The translations under genes were made by a program, and so were the position numbers. Source: Acidovorax sp. 106 (GTDB lineage: Bacteria; Pseudomonadota; Gammaproteobacteria; Burkholderiales; Burkholderiaceae_C). Taken from it: 64,000 bases of DNA. Below, in pieces: positions 29,120 through 37,292 of the stretch (position 1 is its first letter; the number at the start of each line of letters is the position of its first letter). The stretch covers positions 2,674,501 to 2,738,500 of the forward strand of contig NZ_RCCC01000001.1 in NCBI RefSeq assembly GCF_003663825.1. Reading direction: 5' to 3'. The notes beneath the pieces are model-generated. The model worked only from the letters and a program-made list of their open reading frames with translations. It was not told where the DNA came from and did no database searches.

Positions 29120-29791
29120 ATGACCGAATCCACCATGCCCGCTGTGATCTGTACCGTCGATGTGGTGCTGCTGACCCTGCAGCAAGGGGCGTTGCAAGTG
29201 GCCCTGCTGCGCCGCGAGCGCGCGCCGTTTGCGGGGGCGTTGGCTCTGCCGGGGGGCTACATCCATGCGCAAGAGGATGCCGATGCCCAGGCTAGCGCGG
29301 CCCGGGTGCTGCGCGACAAGGCGGGGCTGCAGAGCCCGTACTTGGAGCAACTGGCCACCTTCTCTGGCCCGGTGCGCGACCCTCGGGGCTGGTCGTTGGC
29401 CGTGGCGTATTGCTCCTTGGTGCCGCCTGAGGTGTTGGCAAGCACGCCGTTCACCTTGGTCCCGGTGGCCGAGCTGCCTGCGCTGCCGTTTGACCACCGC
29501 GCCATGGTCGATGCCGCTGTGGCCCGCGTGCGCAGCAAAAGCCAGTATTCGTCCATGCCCGTGCACCTGTGTGCCGAGCCGTTCACGCTGCCGCAGTTGC
29601 AGGCGGTGTATGAGGCGGTGCTGGGCGAGCCCGCCAACAAGGTGAGTTTTCGCCGCAAGATGGAAGAATTGGCCATGCTGGAGCCCGTGCCGGGTGCGCT
29701 GCAAACCGGGGCTGCGCACCGGCCCGCGCAGTTGTACCGTATCAAGCCAGGGTTTCGGGGCAGTTTGTCGACCAGTAGCCGTGGTTTGTAA
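29120..29791 (+). CDS. nrtR: NrtR-type Nudix-related transcriptional regulator
   Basis: 223 aa. The N-terminal Nudix fold has GGYIHAQEDADAQASAARVL followed by RDKAG. The catalytic Glu-Glu of the Nudix box is replaced, as expected for NrtR proteins that bind ADP-ribose without hydrolysing it. The C-terminal winged-helix part (QLQAVYEAVLGEPANKVSFRRKMEEL) is the NrtR DNA-binding region. The divergent position beside pncA-pncB-nadE-nadM implies repression of NAD salvage, relieved by ADP-ribose-type metabolites. Confidence 0.88.
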   Translation: MTESTMPAVICTVDVVLLTLQQGALQVALLRRERAPFAGALALPGGYIHAQEDADAQASAARVLRDKAGLQSPYLEQLATFSGPVRDPRGWSLAVAYCSLVPPEVLASTPFTLVPVAELPALPFDHRAMVDAAVARVRSKSQYSSMPVHLCAEPFTLPQLQAVYEAVLGEPANKVSFRRKMEELAMLEPVPGALQTGAAHRPAQLYRIKPGFRGSLSTSSRGL

Positions 29792-29982
29792 GCAGTTGTT
29801 GCAGCTTGGCGGAATTTTGTTGGACGGGTGAGGTTGAATCTGGCACAACCGCAACCTCGGTGGCCTGACACACAGGGCGGGTAAGGTCACTGCACCCAAC
29901 GCGCGGGGCTGCTGCTGAGCGGCGCGCACTATTTTTCTCATGATGCATGTGTCGGCACCCCTGCCGAGACGCGGGAGTGTGG

Positions 29983-31233
29983 ATGTCGATACGACTCAAA
30001 TTCAATCTGGTGCTGGCGGTGGTGCTGCTGCTGGCGGCGGCGGGCGCAGGCTTTTATGTGCATGGTTTTTTGCAAAAGGCCGCGATTGATGAGGTGCGCC
30101 ACAACTCGCAGCTGATGATGCACTCGGCCATGGCGATCCGCGACTACACGACCGAGCTGGTCAAGCCGCACCTGGACGAGAAGCTGGAAGAGAAATTCCT
30201 GCCCCAGACGGTGCCTGCCTATGCGGCCACCGAGACCCTCAAGCGCCTGCAAAACCGCTTCCCTGGCTACGAGTACAAAGAGGCCGTGCTCAACCCCACC
30301 AACGCGCGTGACCGCGCCAACGAGTGGGAAGAGCGCGTGATCCAGGACTTTCGCGATGGCAAGGTGGATCTGAAGCAGGAAGTCAGCGGCGAGGTGGGCG
30401 AGGGCATGCACCGCGCGCTGTATGTGGCCCGCCCCATCACCATCAAGCAGCCGCAGTGCATGGCCTGCCACAGCACCCCGGCTGTGGCTCCGCCCACCAT
30501 GCTCAAGATCTATGGCGAGAAGAACGGCTTTGGTTGGGCCATGAACGAGACGGTGGGCGTGCAGGTGGTGAAGGTGCCCATGTTCTATCCGCTGGAGAAG
30601 GCGCGGCAAACGTTCTACACCGTGATGGGGGCCTTGTTCGGCAGCTTTGTGCTGTTGTTCGTGGGGCTCAACCTGTCGCTGTCGTCGCTGGTGATCGAGC
30701 CCATGGCGCGGCTTAACCTCAAGCTCGAAGACTTGGCCACCAAGGACTTCCTGACCGACTTGGTCAACCGCCGCCGTTTCTTTGAGCGGCTGGAGACCGA
30801 GATGGCGGCCATTCGCGTCAAGAACAGCAGCCTGTCGGTGGTGATGTTCGACATCGACTTCTTTAAGCGCATCAACGACACCTTCGGGCACGACTCGGGC
30901 GACGTGGTGCTCAAGAGCACGGCGCTGCGCGTGCGCGAGCTGCTGCGCTCGTCCGATTGCGCGGCCCGCTTTGGCGGCGAAGAATTCATCATCTTGCTCA
31001 AGGAAACCCCGCTGGACGCCGCCATGGCCATCGCCGAAGCGGTGCGCGCACGCATCGCAGGCACGCCGTTTGACGCCGTGGGCCATGTCAGCGCCAGCTT
31101 TGGCGTGGCCACCTGGGACCACAAGGAAGACAGCCACGCCCTCATCAAGCGTGCGGACGAGGCGCTGTATGTGGCCAAGTCGCAGGGCCGTAACTGCGTG
31201 GTGCAGGCGAAGGAGCCTGGCGCGGCCGCGTGA
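29983..31233 (+). CDS. Diguanylate cyclase with Tll0287/DUF3365-type heme-binding sensor
   Basis: 416 aa from ATG 29983 with GGGAG upstream. A membrane anchor lies near residues 8-29. The extracytoplasmic domain to about 205 contains Cys159-Met-Ala-Cys-His163, a heme c attachment motif within a DUF3365 (Tll0287-like) sequence (NPTNARDRANEWE upstream). A second membrane span comes near 210-235. The GGDEF domain has the active site GGEEF at 331-335 and an inhibitory RSSD at 322-325. It probably makes c-di-GMP in response to redox state, NO or O2 sensed by the heme. Ligand and heme loading are inferred. Confidence 0.85.
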   Translation: MSIRLKFNLVLAVVLLLAAAGAGFYVHGFLQKAAIDEVRHNSQLMMHSAMAIRDYTTELVKPHLDEKLEEKFLPQTVPAYAATETLKRLQNRFPGYEYKEAVLNPTNARDRANEWEERVIQDFRDGKVDLKQEVSGEVGEGMHRALYVARPITIKQPQCMACHSTPAVAPPTMLKIYGEKNGFGWAMNETVGVQVVKVPMFYPLEKARQTFYTVMGALFGSFVLLFVGLNLSLSSLVIEPMARLNLKLEDLATKDFLTDLVNRRRFFERLETEMAAIRVKNSSLSVVMFDIDFFKRINDTFGHDSGDVVLKSTALRVRELLRSSDCAARFGGEEFIILLKETPLDAAMAIAEAVRARIAGTPFDAVGHVSASFGVATWDHKEDSHALIKRADEALYVAKSQGRNCVVQAKEPGAAA

Positions 31234-31254
31234 TGGGCGCAGCGGCTGGGGCGG

Positions 31255-31716
31255 TCACGCCGCAGCCGAAGAGGCCAGGTTCGCCTTGGCCGCCGCGTAC
31301 TCGCTGACATAGTCCCCAGCCAGCGTGGTTTTTTGCGCATCGGTCAGCAGCTTGCCAGCCATCTGAAAGAAGCGCTGCTCTTCTTCGTGCAGGTGGTGCG
31401 TCACCTTGTCTGCCAGCTTGCGCGCCAGGGGCAGCCAGCCGGGGCTGGAGGCATCGGTGGCTTGCAGCGCCTCGACCAGTTCATCGATCGCGTGGTGCTC
31501 GGCAATCGCGTGGCGCGAGAGGTCCACGCCTGGGTCGAGTTGCATGAGCGGAATGTAGAAGTGCCGTTCTTCGGCCAGCGCATGCACGGCCAATTCGTCT
31601 TTCAGCGTGGCAAAGAGGCTGTGGCGGTCGGGGGTGTCTCCGCTGGTTTGCAGCATCTTGGCTGCCAACGTGCGCTGCAGTTCATGGCTTTGGCGCAAGG
31701 CTTCAAAAATGGTCAT
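31255..31716 (-). CDS. Hemerythrin HHE-domain protein
   Basis: 153 aa, predicted all-helical. Candidate diiron ligands are SHEL near residue 10, HALAEERHFYIPL, AEHHAIDEL and HHLHEEEQRFF. HHE proteins bind O2 or NO or help protect Fe-S clusters. It converges with the heme-type diguanylate cyclase 21 bases away and precedes the DUF1328 gene on the other side, suggesting a redox or stress setting. The exact role is unknown. Confidence 0.8.
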   Translation of the reverse strand: MTIFEALRQSHELQRTLAAKMLQTSGDTPDRHSLFATLKDELAVHALAEERHFYIPLMQLDPGVDLSRHAIAEHHAIDELVEALQATDASSPGWLPLARKLADKVTHHLHEEEQRFFQMAGKLLTDAQKTTLAGDYVSEYAAAKANLASSAAA

Positions 31717-31725
31717 TGCGCGCCC

Positions 31726-31911
31726 TCACTTCAGCGCACTGCGCACAGCGCTGGCGCCCTTGATGGCGAGCACCACAAACACCACCGCGAGCACCAGGAA
31801 CAGCACAAACAGGATTTTGGCAATGCCTGCGGCTCCGGCCGCTACGCCCGTGAAGCCCAGTGCTGCCGCCACCAGGGAAATCAGGGCAAAGATGATCGCG
31901 TACTTGAGCAT
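31726..31911 (-). CDS. DUF1328 small membrane protein
   Basis: 61 aa with two hydrophobic segments ([19 protein letters not shown] and [19 protein letters not shown]), matching the YtjA/DUF1328 family. These are inner-membrane proteins often expressed under stress. It ends nine bases before the hemerythrin start, so the two are probably co-transcribed. Function unknown. The roughly 180 bases between it and the metK terminator hold no gene. Confidence 0.8.
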   Translation of the reverse strand: MLKYAIIFALISLVAAALGFTGVAAGAAGIAKILFVLFLVLAVVFVVLAIKGASAVRSALK

Positions 31912-32095
31912 GGGAACGTCCTCCGTGGGGGGTGTGGGAATAGGGCTGGCCGTGGGCTGCCCGGTGCCTCAACGATAGATGCAGGTCGGCGGTGGCGCTG
32001 TCAGCATGCTGAGCTGTGGTGTGTAGGAGGTGTGCTCAAGGGCGCATGTGCAAGGTGCCAGTGGGGCGAATGCCCCGCCTTCGGGGCCAGGCATG

Positions 32096-32117
32096 AAAAA
32101 GGGCCCCGAAGGGCCCT
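32096..32117 (-). terminator. metK rho-independent terminator with UUCG loop
   Basis: Read on the minus strand: AGGGCCC-TTCG-GGGCCCT followed by TTTT. A perfect 7-base stem with a UUCG tetraloop and a U-run is a strong terminator. It lies after both extra metK tails, so they are included in the metK transcript. Confidence 0.88.
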
Positions 32118-32134
32118 GGAGGGAGGTGCAATTT

Positions 32135-32390
32135 TTACAGCCCGGCTGCCGCCCGCAGGGCAGCAGCTTTATCGGTCTTTTGGCCTGCGCTCACATCGCT
32201 GCGCGATATGAGCTTCGTCCATGTACGGAAAGCCGCGCGATGCGCAGAGGGCTTACAGCCCCGCAGCAGCACGCAGTGCCGCTGCCTTGTCCGTACGTTG
32301 GCTACGGCACGGGCCTTGCGGCCCTTCACATCGGCGTTGCCGATATGAGCCTGCGCCGAAAGCCAGCCAAGCTCGCTTCGCTCGGGCCCT
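32135..32390 (-). repeat. Two tandem degenerate copies of the metK 3' end
   Basis: Two stretches on the minus strand again encode [17 protein letters not shown], ending at 32253 and 32135; metK itself ends at 32391. Each is preceded by a hairpin (32326-32348 and 32191-32211; TCACATCG/CGATATGA arms) and a GGCTTTC motif, giving units of 138 and 118 bases. Across the 13 shared residues all nucleotide differences are synonymous. Copy two is in frame with metK beyond its TAA. Possibly scars of integration at the metK 3' end. Confidence 0.8.
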
Positions 32391-33572
32391 TTACAGGCCC
32401 GCAGCAGCGCGCAGCGCCGCTGCCTTGTCTGTCTTTTCCCAAGTGAACTCGGGTTCTTCGCGGCCGAAGTGGCCGTAGGCGGCGGTCTTGCTGTAGATGG
32501 GGCGCAGCAGGTCCAGCATCTGGATGATGCCCTTGGGGCGCAGGTCAAAGTGCGCTTCCACCAGCTTGGCGATTTCCGAGTCAGGGATCACGCCGGTGCC
32601 TTCGGTGTACACGGTGATGTTCATCGGGCGGGCCACGCCAATCGCGTAGGCCACCTGGATCTGGCACTGGCGCGCCAGGCCTGCTGCCACGATGTTCTTG
32701 GCCACGTAGCGGGCCGCGTAGGCGGCAGAGCGGTCCACCTTGCTAGGGTCCTTGCCGCTGAACGCGCCGCCGCCGTGGGGGCAGGCACCGCCGTAGGTGT
32801 CCACGATGATCTTGCGGCCCGTGAGGCCACAGTCGCCTTGCGGGCCGCCGATGACGAAGCGGCCGGTGGGGTTGATCAGGTACTTGGTGTCCTGCAGCCA
32901 TTCCTTGGGCAGCACGGGCTTGATGATTTCTTCGATGCAGGCCTCGTAGAAGCTGGCCTTCATCTTGGTGGCGGTCTCCGACTGGTCGGGGCTGTGCTGG
33001 GTGGAGAGCACCACGGTGTCGATGCTGTGGGGCTTGCCGTCCACGTAGCGCATCGTGATCTGGCTCTTGGCGTCGGGGCGCAGGAAGGGCAGGCGGCCGT
33101 CCTTGCGCAGCTGGGCCTGGCGTTCGACCACGCGGTGGGCGTAGTAGATGGGGGCGGGCATCAGCTCCGGCGTTTCGTCGCAGGCGTAGCCAAACATCAG
33201 GCCCTGGTCGCCCGCGCCAATGTTCAGGTGGTCGTCAGACGCATGGTCCACGCCCTGGGCGATGTCGTTGGATTGCTTGTCGTAGGCCACCAGTACGGCG
33301 CAGCCCTTGTAGTCGATGCCGTACTCGGTGTTGTCGTAGCCAATGCGCTTGATGGTGTCGCGTGCGACCTGGATGTAGTCGACGTGGGCGTTGGTGGTGA
33401 TCTCGCCAGCCAGCACGACGAGGCCGGTGTTGGTCAGCGTTTCTGCGGCCACACGGCTCTTGGGGTCTTGTTCGAAGATTGCGTCCAGGATCGCGTCAGA
33501 GATCTGGTCTGCCACCTTGTCGGGGTGGCCTTCAGAGACGGATTCCGAGGTAAAAAGAAAGTCGTTCGCCAT
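32391..33572 (-). CDS. metK: S-adenosylmethionine synthase
   Basis: 393 aa, full length. Start [21 protein letters not shown]; signature motifs [16 protein letters not shown] and [19 protein letters not shown], plus [13 protein letters not shown]. It condenses methionine and ATP to S-adenosylmethionine in the cytoplasm. It is divergent from the acyltransferase genes across a 131-base gap. The C-terminal 13 residues are repeated twice downstream (see repeat entry). No SAM riboswitch was recognised in the leader. Confidence 0.96.
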   Translation of the reverse strand: MANDFLFTSESVSEGHPDKVADQISDAILDAIFEQDPKSRVAAETLTNTGLVVLAGEITTNAHVDYIQVARDTIKRIGYDNTEYGIDYKGCAVLVAYDKQSNDIAQGVDHASDDHLNIGAGDQGLMFGYACDETPELMPAPIYYAHRVVERQAQLRKDGRLPFLRPDAKSQITMRYVDGKPHSIDTVVLSTQHSPDQSETATKMKASFYEACIEEIIKPVLPKEWLQDTKYLINPTGRFVIGGPQGDCGLTGRKIIVDTYGGACPHGGGAFSGKDPSKVDRSAAYAARYVAKNIVAAGLARQCQIQVAYAIGVARPMNITVYTEGTGVIPDSEIAKLVEAHFDLRPKGIIQMLDLLRPIYSKTAAYGHFGREEPEFTWEKTDKAAALRAAAGL

Positions 33573-33703
33573 TTGAATAAACTCCTGTGTTCCGGCATTT
33601 TGGGCGTCGCCCGCAGCCTAGGGAGCTTTGGCGAACGCTTTAGCAGATTTTTTTAACGTCGCCCTGCAAGTTGCTCATTTAACTCAGCGACCCACATATT
33701 TTA

Positions 33704-34555
33704 ATGCCAGTCGTCTTCCGTTTCTTTTCCGCGTTCCCGCTGTGGTTGCTCCACGGCATTGGGTGCGTTTTGGGCTGGGTGGCTTTTGCTGCCTCTGGGG
33801 TGTATCGCAAGCGCTTTTTGGCCAATGCCGCGCGGGCGGGGTATTCGTTTGCGCAGGTGCGCGCCGCCGTGGGCCACGCCGGGCGCATGGTGGCCGAGCT
33901 GCCCCGGCTGTGGCTGGGCGCGCCCGTGCCCGTGCGCATTGAGGGCGAGCCCTGTGTGGAGCAGGCGTGGGCCGCCGGGCGTGGCGTGATTTTTCTCACC
34001 CCCCACCTGGGGTGTTTTGAAATGTCGGCCCAAGCCATTGCCAACCGCTGGAGCGCGCAGCAGGGCCCCATCACCGTGCTGTACCGCCCTGCGCGCCAGG
34101 CCTGGCTGGCCAAGGTGCAGGAGACCGCCCGCAACCGCCCTGGCATGCAGGCCGTGCCCACCACGCTGTCGGGGGTGCGGCAGATGATCAAGGCCTTGCG
34201 CCGTGGCGAGGCTGTGGGCCTGCTGCCCGACCAGGTGCCGCCCGAGGGGCTGGGCGTGTGGTCGCCCGTGTTTGGCAAAGAGGCCTACACCATGACCTTG
34301 GCCGCCCGCCTGGCACTGCAGACCGGGGCCACCGTGCTGCTGGTGCGCTGCGAGCGCGAGAGCGCCGGGCGTGGCTTTGTGATGTATGCCGAGCCTTTGC
34401 CGCAGGCGCTCGACAGTGACCTCAACACCGCCGTAGGGCAGATCAACAGCGCCATGGAACATGTGATTCGGCAGTGCCCCGGCCAGTACCTGTGGGGCTA
34501 TGGCCGCTACAAGCAACCCCGTGCCGATGCGCCGCAGCCCGAGGTGTCCGCATGA
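33704..34555 (+). CDS. Lipid A biosynthesis acyltransferase (LpxL/HtrB family), first copy
   Basis: 283 aa. An N-terminal membrane anchor (FFSAFPLWLLHGIGCVLGWV) precedes the LPLAT domain. The catalytic H-x4-E is in LTPHLGCFEMSAQ, and LLPDQVPPEGLGVW holds a conserved acceptor-binding segment. It transfers a secondary acyl chain to Kdo2-lipid IVA or a similar acceptor at the inner membrane. Its stop overlaps the start of a paralogue (ATGATGA), so the pair is coupled. Whether it is LpxL or LpxM cannot be told. Confidence 0.87.
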   Translation: MPVVFRFFSAFPLWLLHGIGCVLGWVAFAASGVYRKRFLANAARAGYSFAQVRAAVGHAGRMVAELPRLWLGAPVPVRIEGEPCVEQAWAAGRGVIFLTPHLGCFEMSAQAIANRWSAQQGPITVLYRPARQAWLAKVQETARNRPGMQAVPTTLSGVRQMIKALRRGEAVGLLPDQVPPEGLGVWSPVFGKEAYTMTLAARLALQTGATVLLVRCERESAGRGFVMYAEPLPQALDSDLNTAVGQINSAMEHVIRQCPGQYLWGYGRYKQPRADAPQPEVSA

Positions 34556-35421
34556 TGAGTCGGCTGGGGGTGTGGTTCATGGGGGTGCTGGCGCACCTGC
34601 CGCTGCCGCTGCTGCGCGGCATGGGCGCGCTGCTGGGGCGGGTGCTGTTTGTGCTGGCGGCGCCCCGGCGCAAGATCACCCTGCGCAACCTAGAGCTGTG
34701 CTTTCCTGACGCGTCTGAAGCCCAGCGCAAGCAGTGGGCGCGTGAGAGCTTCATCGTGTTTTGCCAGACCTGGCTGGACCGCAGCTGGCTGTGGTCGGCC
34801 CCGCAGTCGGTGGTGGAGCGGCGCGTCAAGCTCAAAGGTGCTGTGCACGAGCTGGAAGGGGACGTGCCCACCATCATCTTCGCCCCCCATTTTTACGGCA
34901 TGGACGCGGGCGGTTTGGTGCTGCCGCTGCGCACGCGGCGCGCATTCACCTCGATCTTCTCGACCCACCCAGACCCTGCCATTGACGCCTGGTTCATGCA
35001 GGGGCGCCAGCGCTTTGGCGATGTGCGCATGCTCAACCGGGCCGATGGGGTCAAACCCATCATTGCCAACCTGCGCAAGGGCGGCCTGCTGTACCTGTTG
35101 CCCGACATGGACTTTGGCGCGGGCGAGTCGATCTTTGTGCCCTTTTACGGTGTGCAGACGGCCACCGTGCCGTCGCTCTCGCGCTTTGCGCGCCTGGGCC
35201 GTGCCAAGGTGATCGGCATGTACACGCGCCTGACCCCCGAGGGCTATGTGGCCGAGCTGACCCCCGCCTGGGAGCACTACCCCACCGACGATGTAGAAGC
35301 CGACACTGCCCGCATGAACCGCGAGCTGGAGCGCTACATCAACACCATGCCCGGCCAGTACTACTGGGTGCACAAGCGCTTCAAGACGCGGCCTGAAGCG
35401 CAGGCGTCGGTGTACGAGTGA
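34552..35421 (+). CDS. Lipid A biosynthesis acyltransferase (LpxL/HtrB family), second copy
   Basis: 289 aa from ATG 34552, which overlaps the upstream stop (a second ATG follows at 34555). The N-terminal membrane segment (GVLAHLPLPLLRGMGALLG) is followed by the H-x4-D catalytic motif in FAPHFYGMDAGG and by LLPDMDFGAGESIFVPF. It is related to but clearly diverged from the first copy, so the two probably add acyl chains at different lipid A positions. Confidence 0.87.
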   Translation: MMSRLGVWFMGVLAHLPLPLLRGMGALLGRVLFVLAAPRRKITLRNLELCFPDASEAQRKQWARESFIVFCQTWLDRSWLWSAPQSVVERRVKLKGAVHELEGDVPTIIFAPHFYGMDAGGLVLPLRTRRAFTSIFSTHPDPAIDAWFMQGRQRFGDVRMLNRADGVKPIIANLRKGGLLYLLPDMDFGAGESIFVPFYGVQTATVPSLSRFARLGRAKVIGMYTRLTPEGYVAELTPAWEHYPTDDVEADTARMNRELERYINTMPGQYYWVHKRFKTRPEAQASVYE

Positions 35422-35489
35422 GGAGGCGCCACGCTGTAGCTGCCGTCGCAGTCGTTGGTTACTGAGCGTGGCGGTAGATGCAAAAATAG

Positions 35490-36398
35490 CTACCAGTTCA
35501 GCTGCAAGAAGTGCCCCAGCTCTTGGGCGATGCGCTCGGGGTGCTCATGCACCACCCAGTGCGATGCCTGCTCGATCTGGCGCAGGTGCAGCCGGTGCAC
35601 CCAGTCGGGCAGGCCGTGCAGCAGGCCAGGCAGCAAGGCGGGGTCGTCCATGGCCCACAGCACCAGCGTGGGCACGTCCACGCGCAGCATCGACTCGGGC
35701 AGTTCCACGTCCAGCGCGGCGCGGTCGCCCTCGCGCGGCGGGCGCAGGGGGCTGGCGCGGTAGTAGTTGCAGGCGCCTGTCAGGCCCTGGCGCCACAGGG
35801 CGCGGTACTGCTCGCGCACGGGGGCGGTCAGCCAGGCGGGCGCCTTGCCCTCGGGCGTGTCGAAAAAGGCGAAGAGGCGCTCAAAGTCGTTTTCTGCCAG
35901 CAGTGCTTGTGCGTCGGGCCTGCACAAAAAGTGCATGTACTGGCTGGCGGCCTGTTGGGCTGGGTTGCTTTGCAGTTCGCGCAAAAAGGCCCCGGGGTGG
36001 GGTGAGTTGATGATGGCCAGGCGCTTGAGCCATTGGGGCTGCTGGTTCGCCAGGTTCCAGGCCACGGCGCCGCCCCAGTCGTGGGCCACCAAGCACTCCA
36101 CCGTGCCGGTGGGACAGGTGGTGGAGATCAGCGCGATCAGGTCTTGCACCAGGTGCTTGGCACGATAGGCCTCCGTGGCCTGCGGGCTGCTGGATTCGCC
36201 AAAGCCCCGCAAATAGGGGGCGATGCAGTGGTAGCCGCCGTTCTCGGGCCGGGCAAAGTGCAGCAGCAACTCGTCCCAGATGAACGCCCCCTCGGGGAAA
36301 CCATGCAAAAACACCAGCACCGGCCTGCCGGGCATGCCGCTTTCGCGGCACTGCAATGAAACGCCGTGGGGCAGGAGGGCGGTGCGGGTTTGGATCAT
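35490..36398 (-). CDS. Alpha/beta hydrolase, epoxide hydrolase-like
   Basis: 302 aa alpha/beta-hydrolase fold. The oxyanion motif HGFPE (FLHGFPEGAFIWDELL) and nucleophile Asp in VAHDWGGAVAW are typical of epoxide hydrolases and haloalkane dehalogenases. A late Asp (AMDDPALLP) and the catalytic His (ASHWVVHEHP) complete the triad. Substrate unknown. Its stop codon TAG is immediately followed by a CTATTTTTGC fragment of the R repeat family. It is not obviously linked to its neighbours. Confidence 0.8.
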   Translation of the reverse strand: MIQTRTALLPHGVSLQCRESGMPGRPVLVFLHGFPEGAFIWDELLLHFARPENGGYHCIAPYLRGFGESSSPQATEAYRAKHLVQDLIALISTTCPTGTVECLVAHDWGGAVAWNLANQQPQWLKRLAIINSPHPGAFLRELQSNPAQQAASQYMHFLCRPDAQALLAENDFERLFAFFDTPEGKAPAWLTAPVREQYRALWRQGLTGACNYYRASPLRPPREGDRAALDVELPESMLRVDVPTLVLWAMDDPALLPGLLHGLPDWVHRLHLRQIEQASHWVVHEHPERIAQELGHFLQLNW

Positions 36399-36407
36399 GG
36401 CGAGTTG

Positions 36408-36470
36408 CTATGGTTTTAATAGCTTCTCGCGCTTTCTTATAAAGCGCTGGAGGCTATTTTTGCTGTGATT
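36408..36470. repeat. Dispersed AGCGCTT palindromic repeat, copy R4
   Basis: GCGCTTT-CTTAT-AAAGCGC (36429-36447) is flanked by TTTTAATAGCTTC and GGAGGCTATTTTTGC. It overlaps the 3' end of engB, whose TAG stop is formed by the repeat's AAAAATAGC edge on the minus strand. Confidence 0.8.
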
Positions 36471-37218
36471 CCTCGTCGTCGCTGTCGGGGGCGGTGGATG
36501 CAGCATCCGGGGCGCCATCGGCGGCGGCGGCTGGCGTGCCTTCTGCGCGCACCGGGTGCGCCCATTGCCACAGCAGCCGCGCCACATCGTCCACGCCTTG
36601 CTTCTTGAGGGCCGAGAACATCTTCACCTCGCCGCCGCCCGCTTGCAGTCGCGTAATGGACAGCACCTTGGCCTGCTCAGAGCGGGTGAGCTTGTCGGCC
36701 TTGGTCAGCACGATGAGGAACTTCAGGCCCTCTTCCACGCGAGGGCGCACCGCTTCGAGCAGGGCTTCGTCCAGCTCGGTCAGGCCCAGGCGGGGGTCGC
36801 ACAGCAGCACGATGCCGGTCAGGCCAGGGCGGCTGACGAGGTAATTGACCATCACCTGCTGCCAGCGCACCTTGTCCGAGCGCGACACAGCGGCATAGCC
36901 GTAGCCGGGCAGGTCGGCCAGCACGGCGTCCATCACGCCCTGCTTGCCCAGCGAGAACAGGTTGATGTGCTGGGTGCGCCCAGGCTTTTTGGAGGCAAAG
37001 GCCAGCTGCTTTTGCTGGGTGAGGGTGTTGATGCACGTGGACTTGCCTGCGTTGGAGCGGCCCACGAAGGCGATTTCGGGCACGTCGATGGGCGGCAGGT
37101 GGTGCAACTGGGCCGCGGTGGTCAGAAAACGTGCGGTGTGCATCCAGCCCATGGCCGTTTTAGCGTCTGGCACAAGCACAGGGGCGCCGTCAACTGGCGT
37201 GGAAGGTGGGGTAGTCAT
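36454..37218 (-). CDS. engB: Ribosome biogenesis GTP-binding protein EngB/YsxC
   Basis: 254 aa, longer than the usual 195-215. It has GTPase motifs G1 (GRSNAGKST), G3 (DLPGYGYA) and G4 (LTKADKL). It helps 50S subunit assembly. The extra length is a low-complexity acidic/Ala-rich C-terminal tail (AAAADGAPDAA, DSDDEESQQK), ended by a stop within repeat R4. It is divergent from the cytochrome gene, a common neighbour pair in related bacteria. Confidence 0.92.
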   Translation of the reverse strand: MTTPPSTPVDGAPVLVPDAKTAMGWMHTARFLTTAAQLHHLPPIDVPEIAFVGRSNAGKSTCINTLTQQKQLAFASKKPGRTQHINLFSLGKQGVMDAVLADLPGYGYAAVSRSDKVRWQQVMVNYLVSRPGLTGIVLLCDPRLGLTELDEALLEAVRPRVEEGLKFLIVLTKADKLTRSEQAKVLSITRLQAGGGEVKMFSALKKQGVDDVARLLWQWAHPVRAEGTPAAAADGAPDAASTAPDSDDEESQQK

Positions 37219-37292
37219 GGAAAGTTGGGATGCTCAGGAGCCTCATTGTAGAATCGTGACGCTTTTGCGCACACAAACAACACACCCTCGAT

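Noticed and set aside
32135..32300. Extra metK tails as independent small genes
   Set aside because: Neither has a convincing start codon with a ribosome site, and similarity to metK stops at the shared tail and hairpin. Displaced gene ends fit better.
33573..33703. Possible SAM riboswitch in the metK leader
   Set aside because: The short leader has no match to SAM-I, SAM-II or SAM/SAH core motifs that I can recognise.
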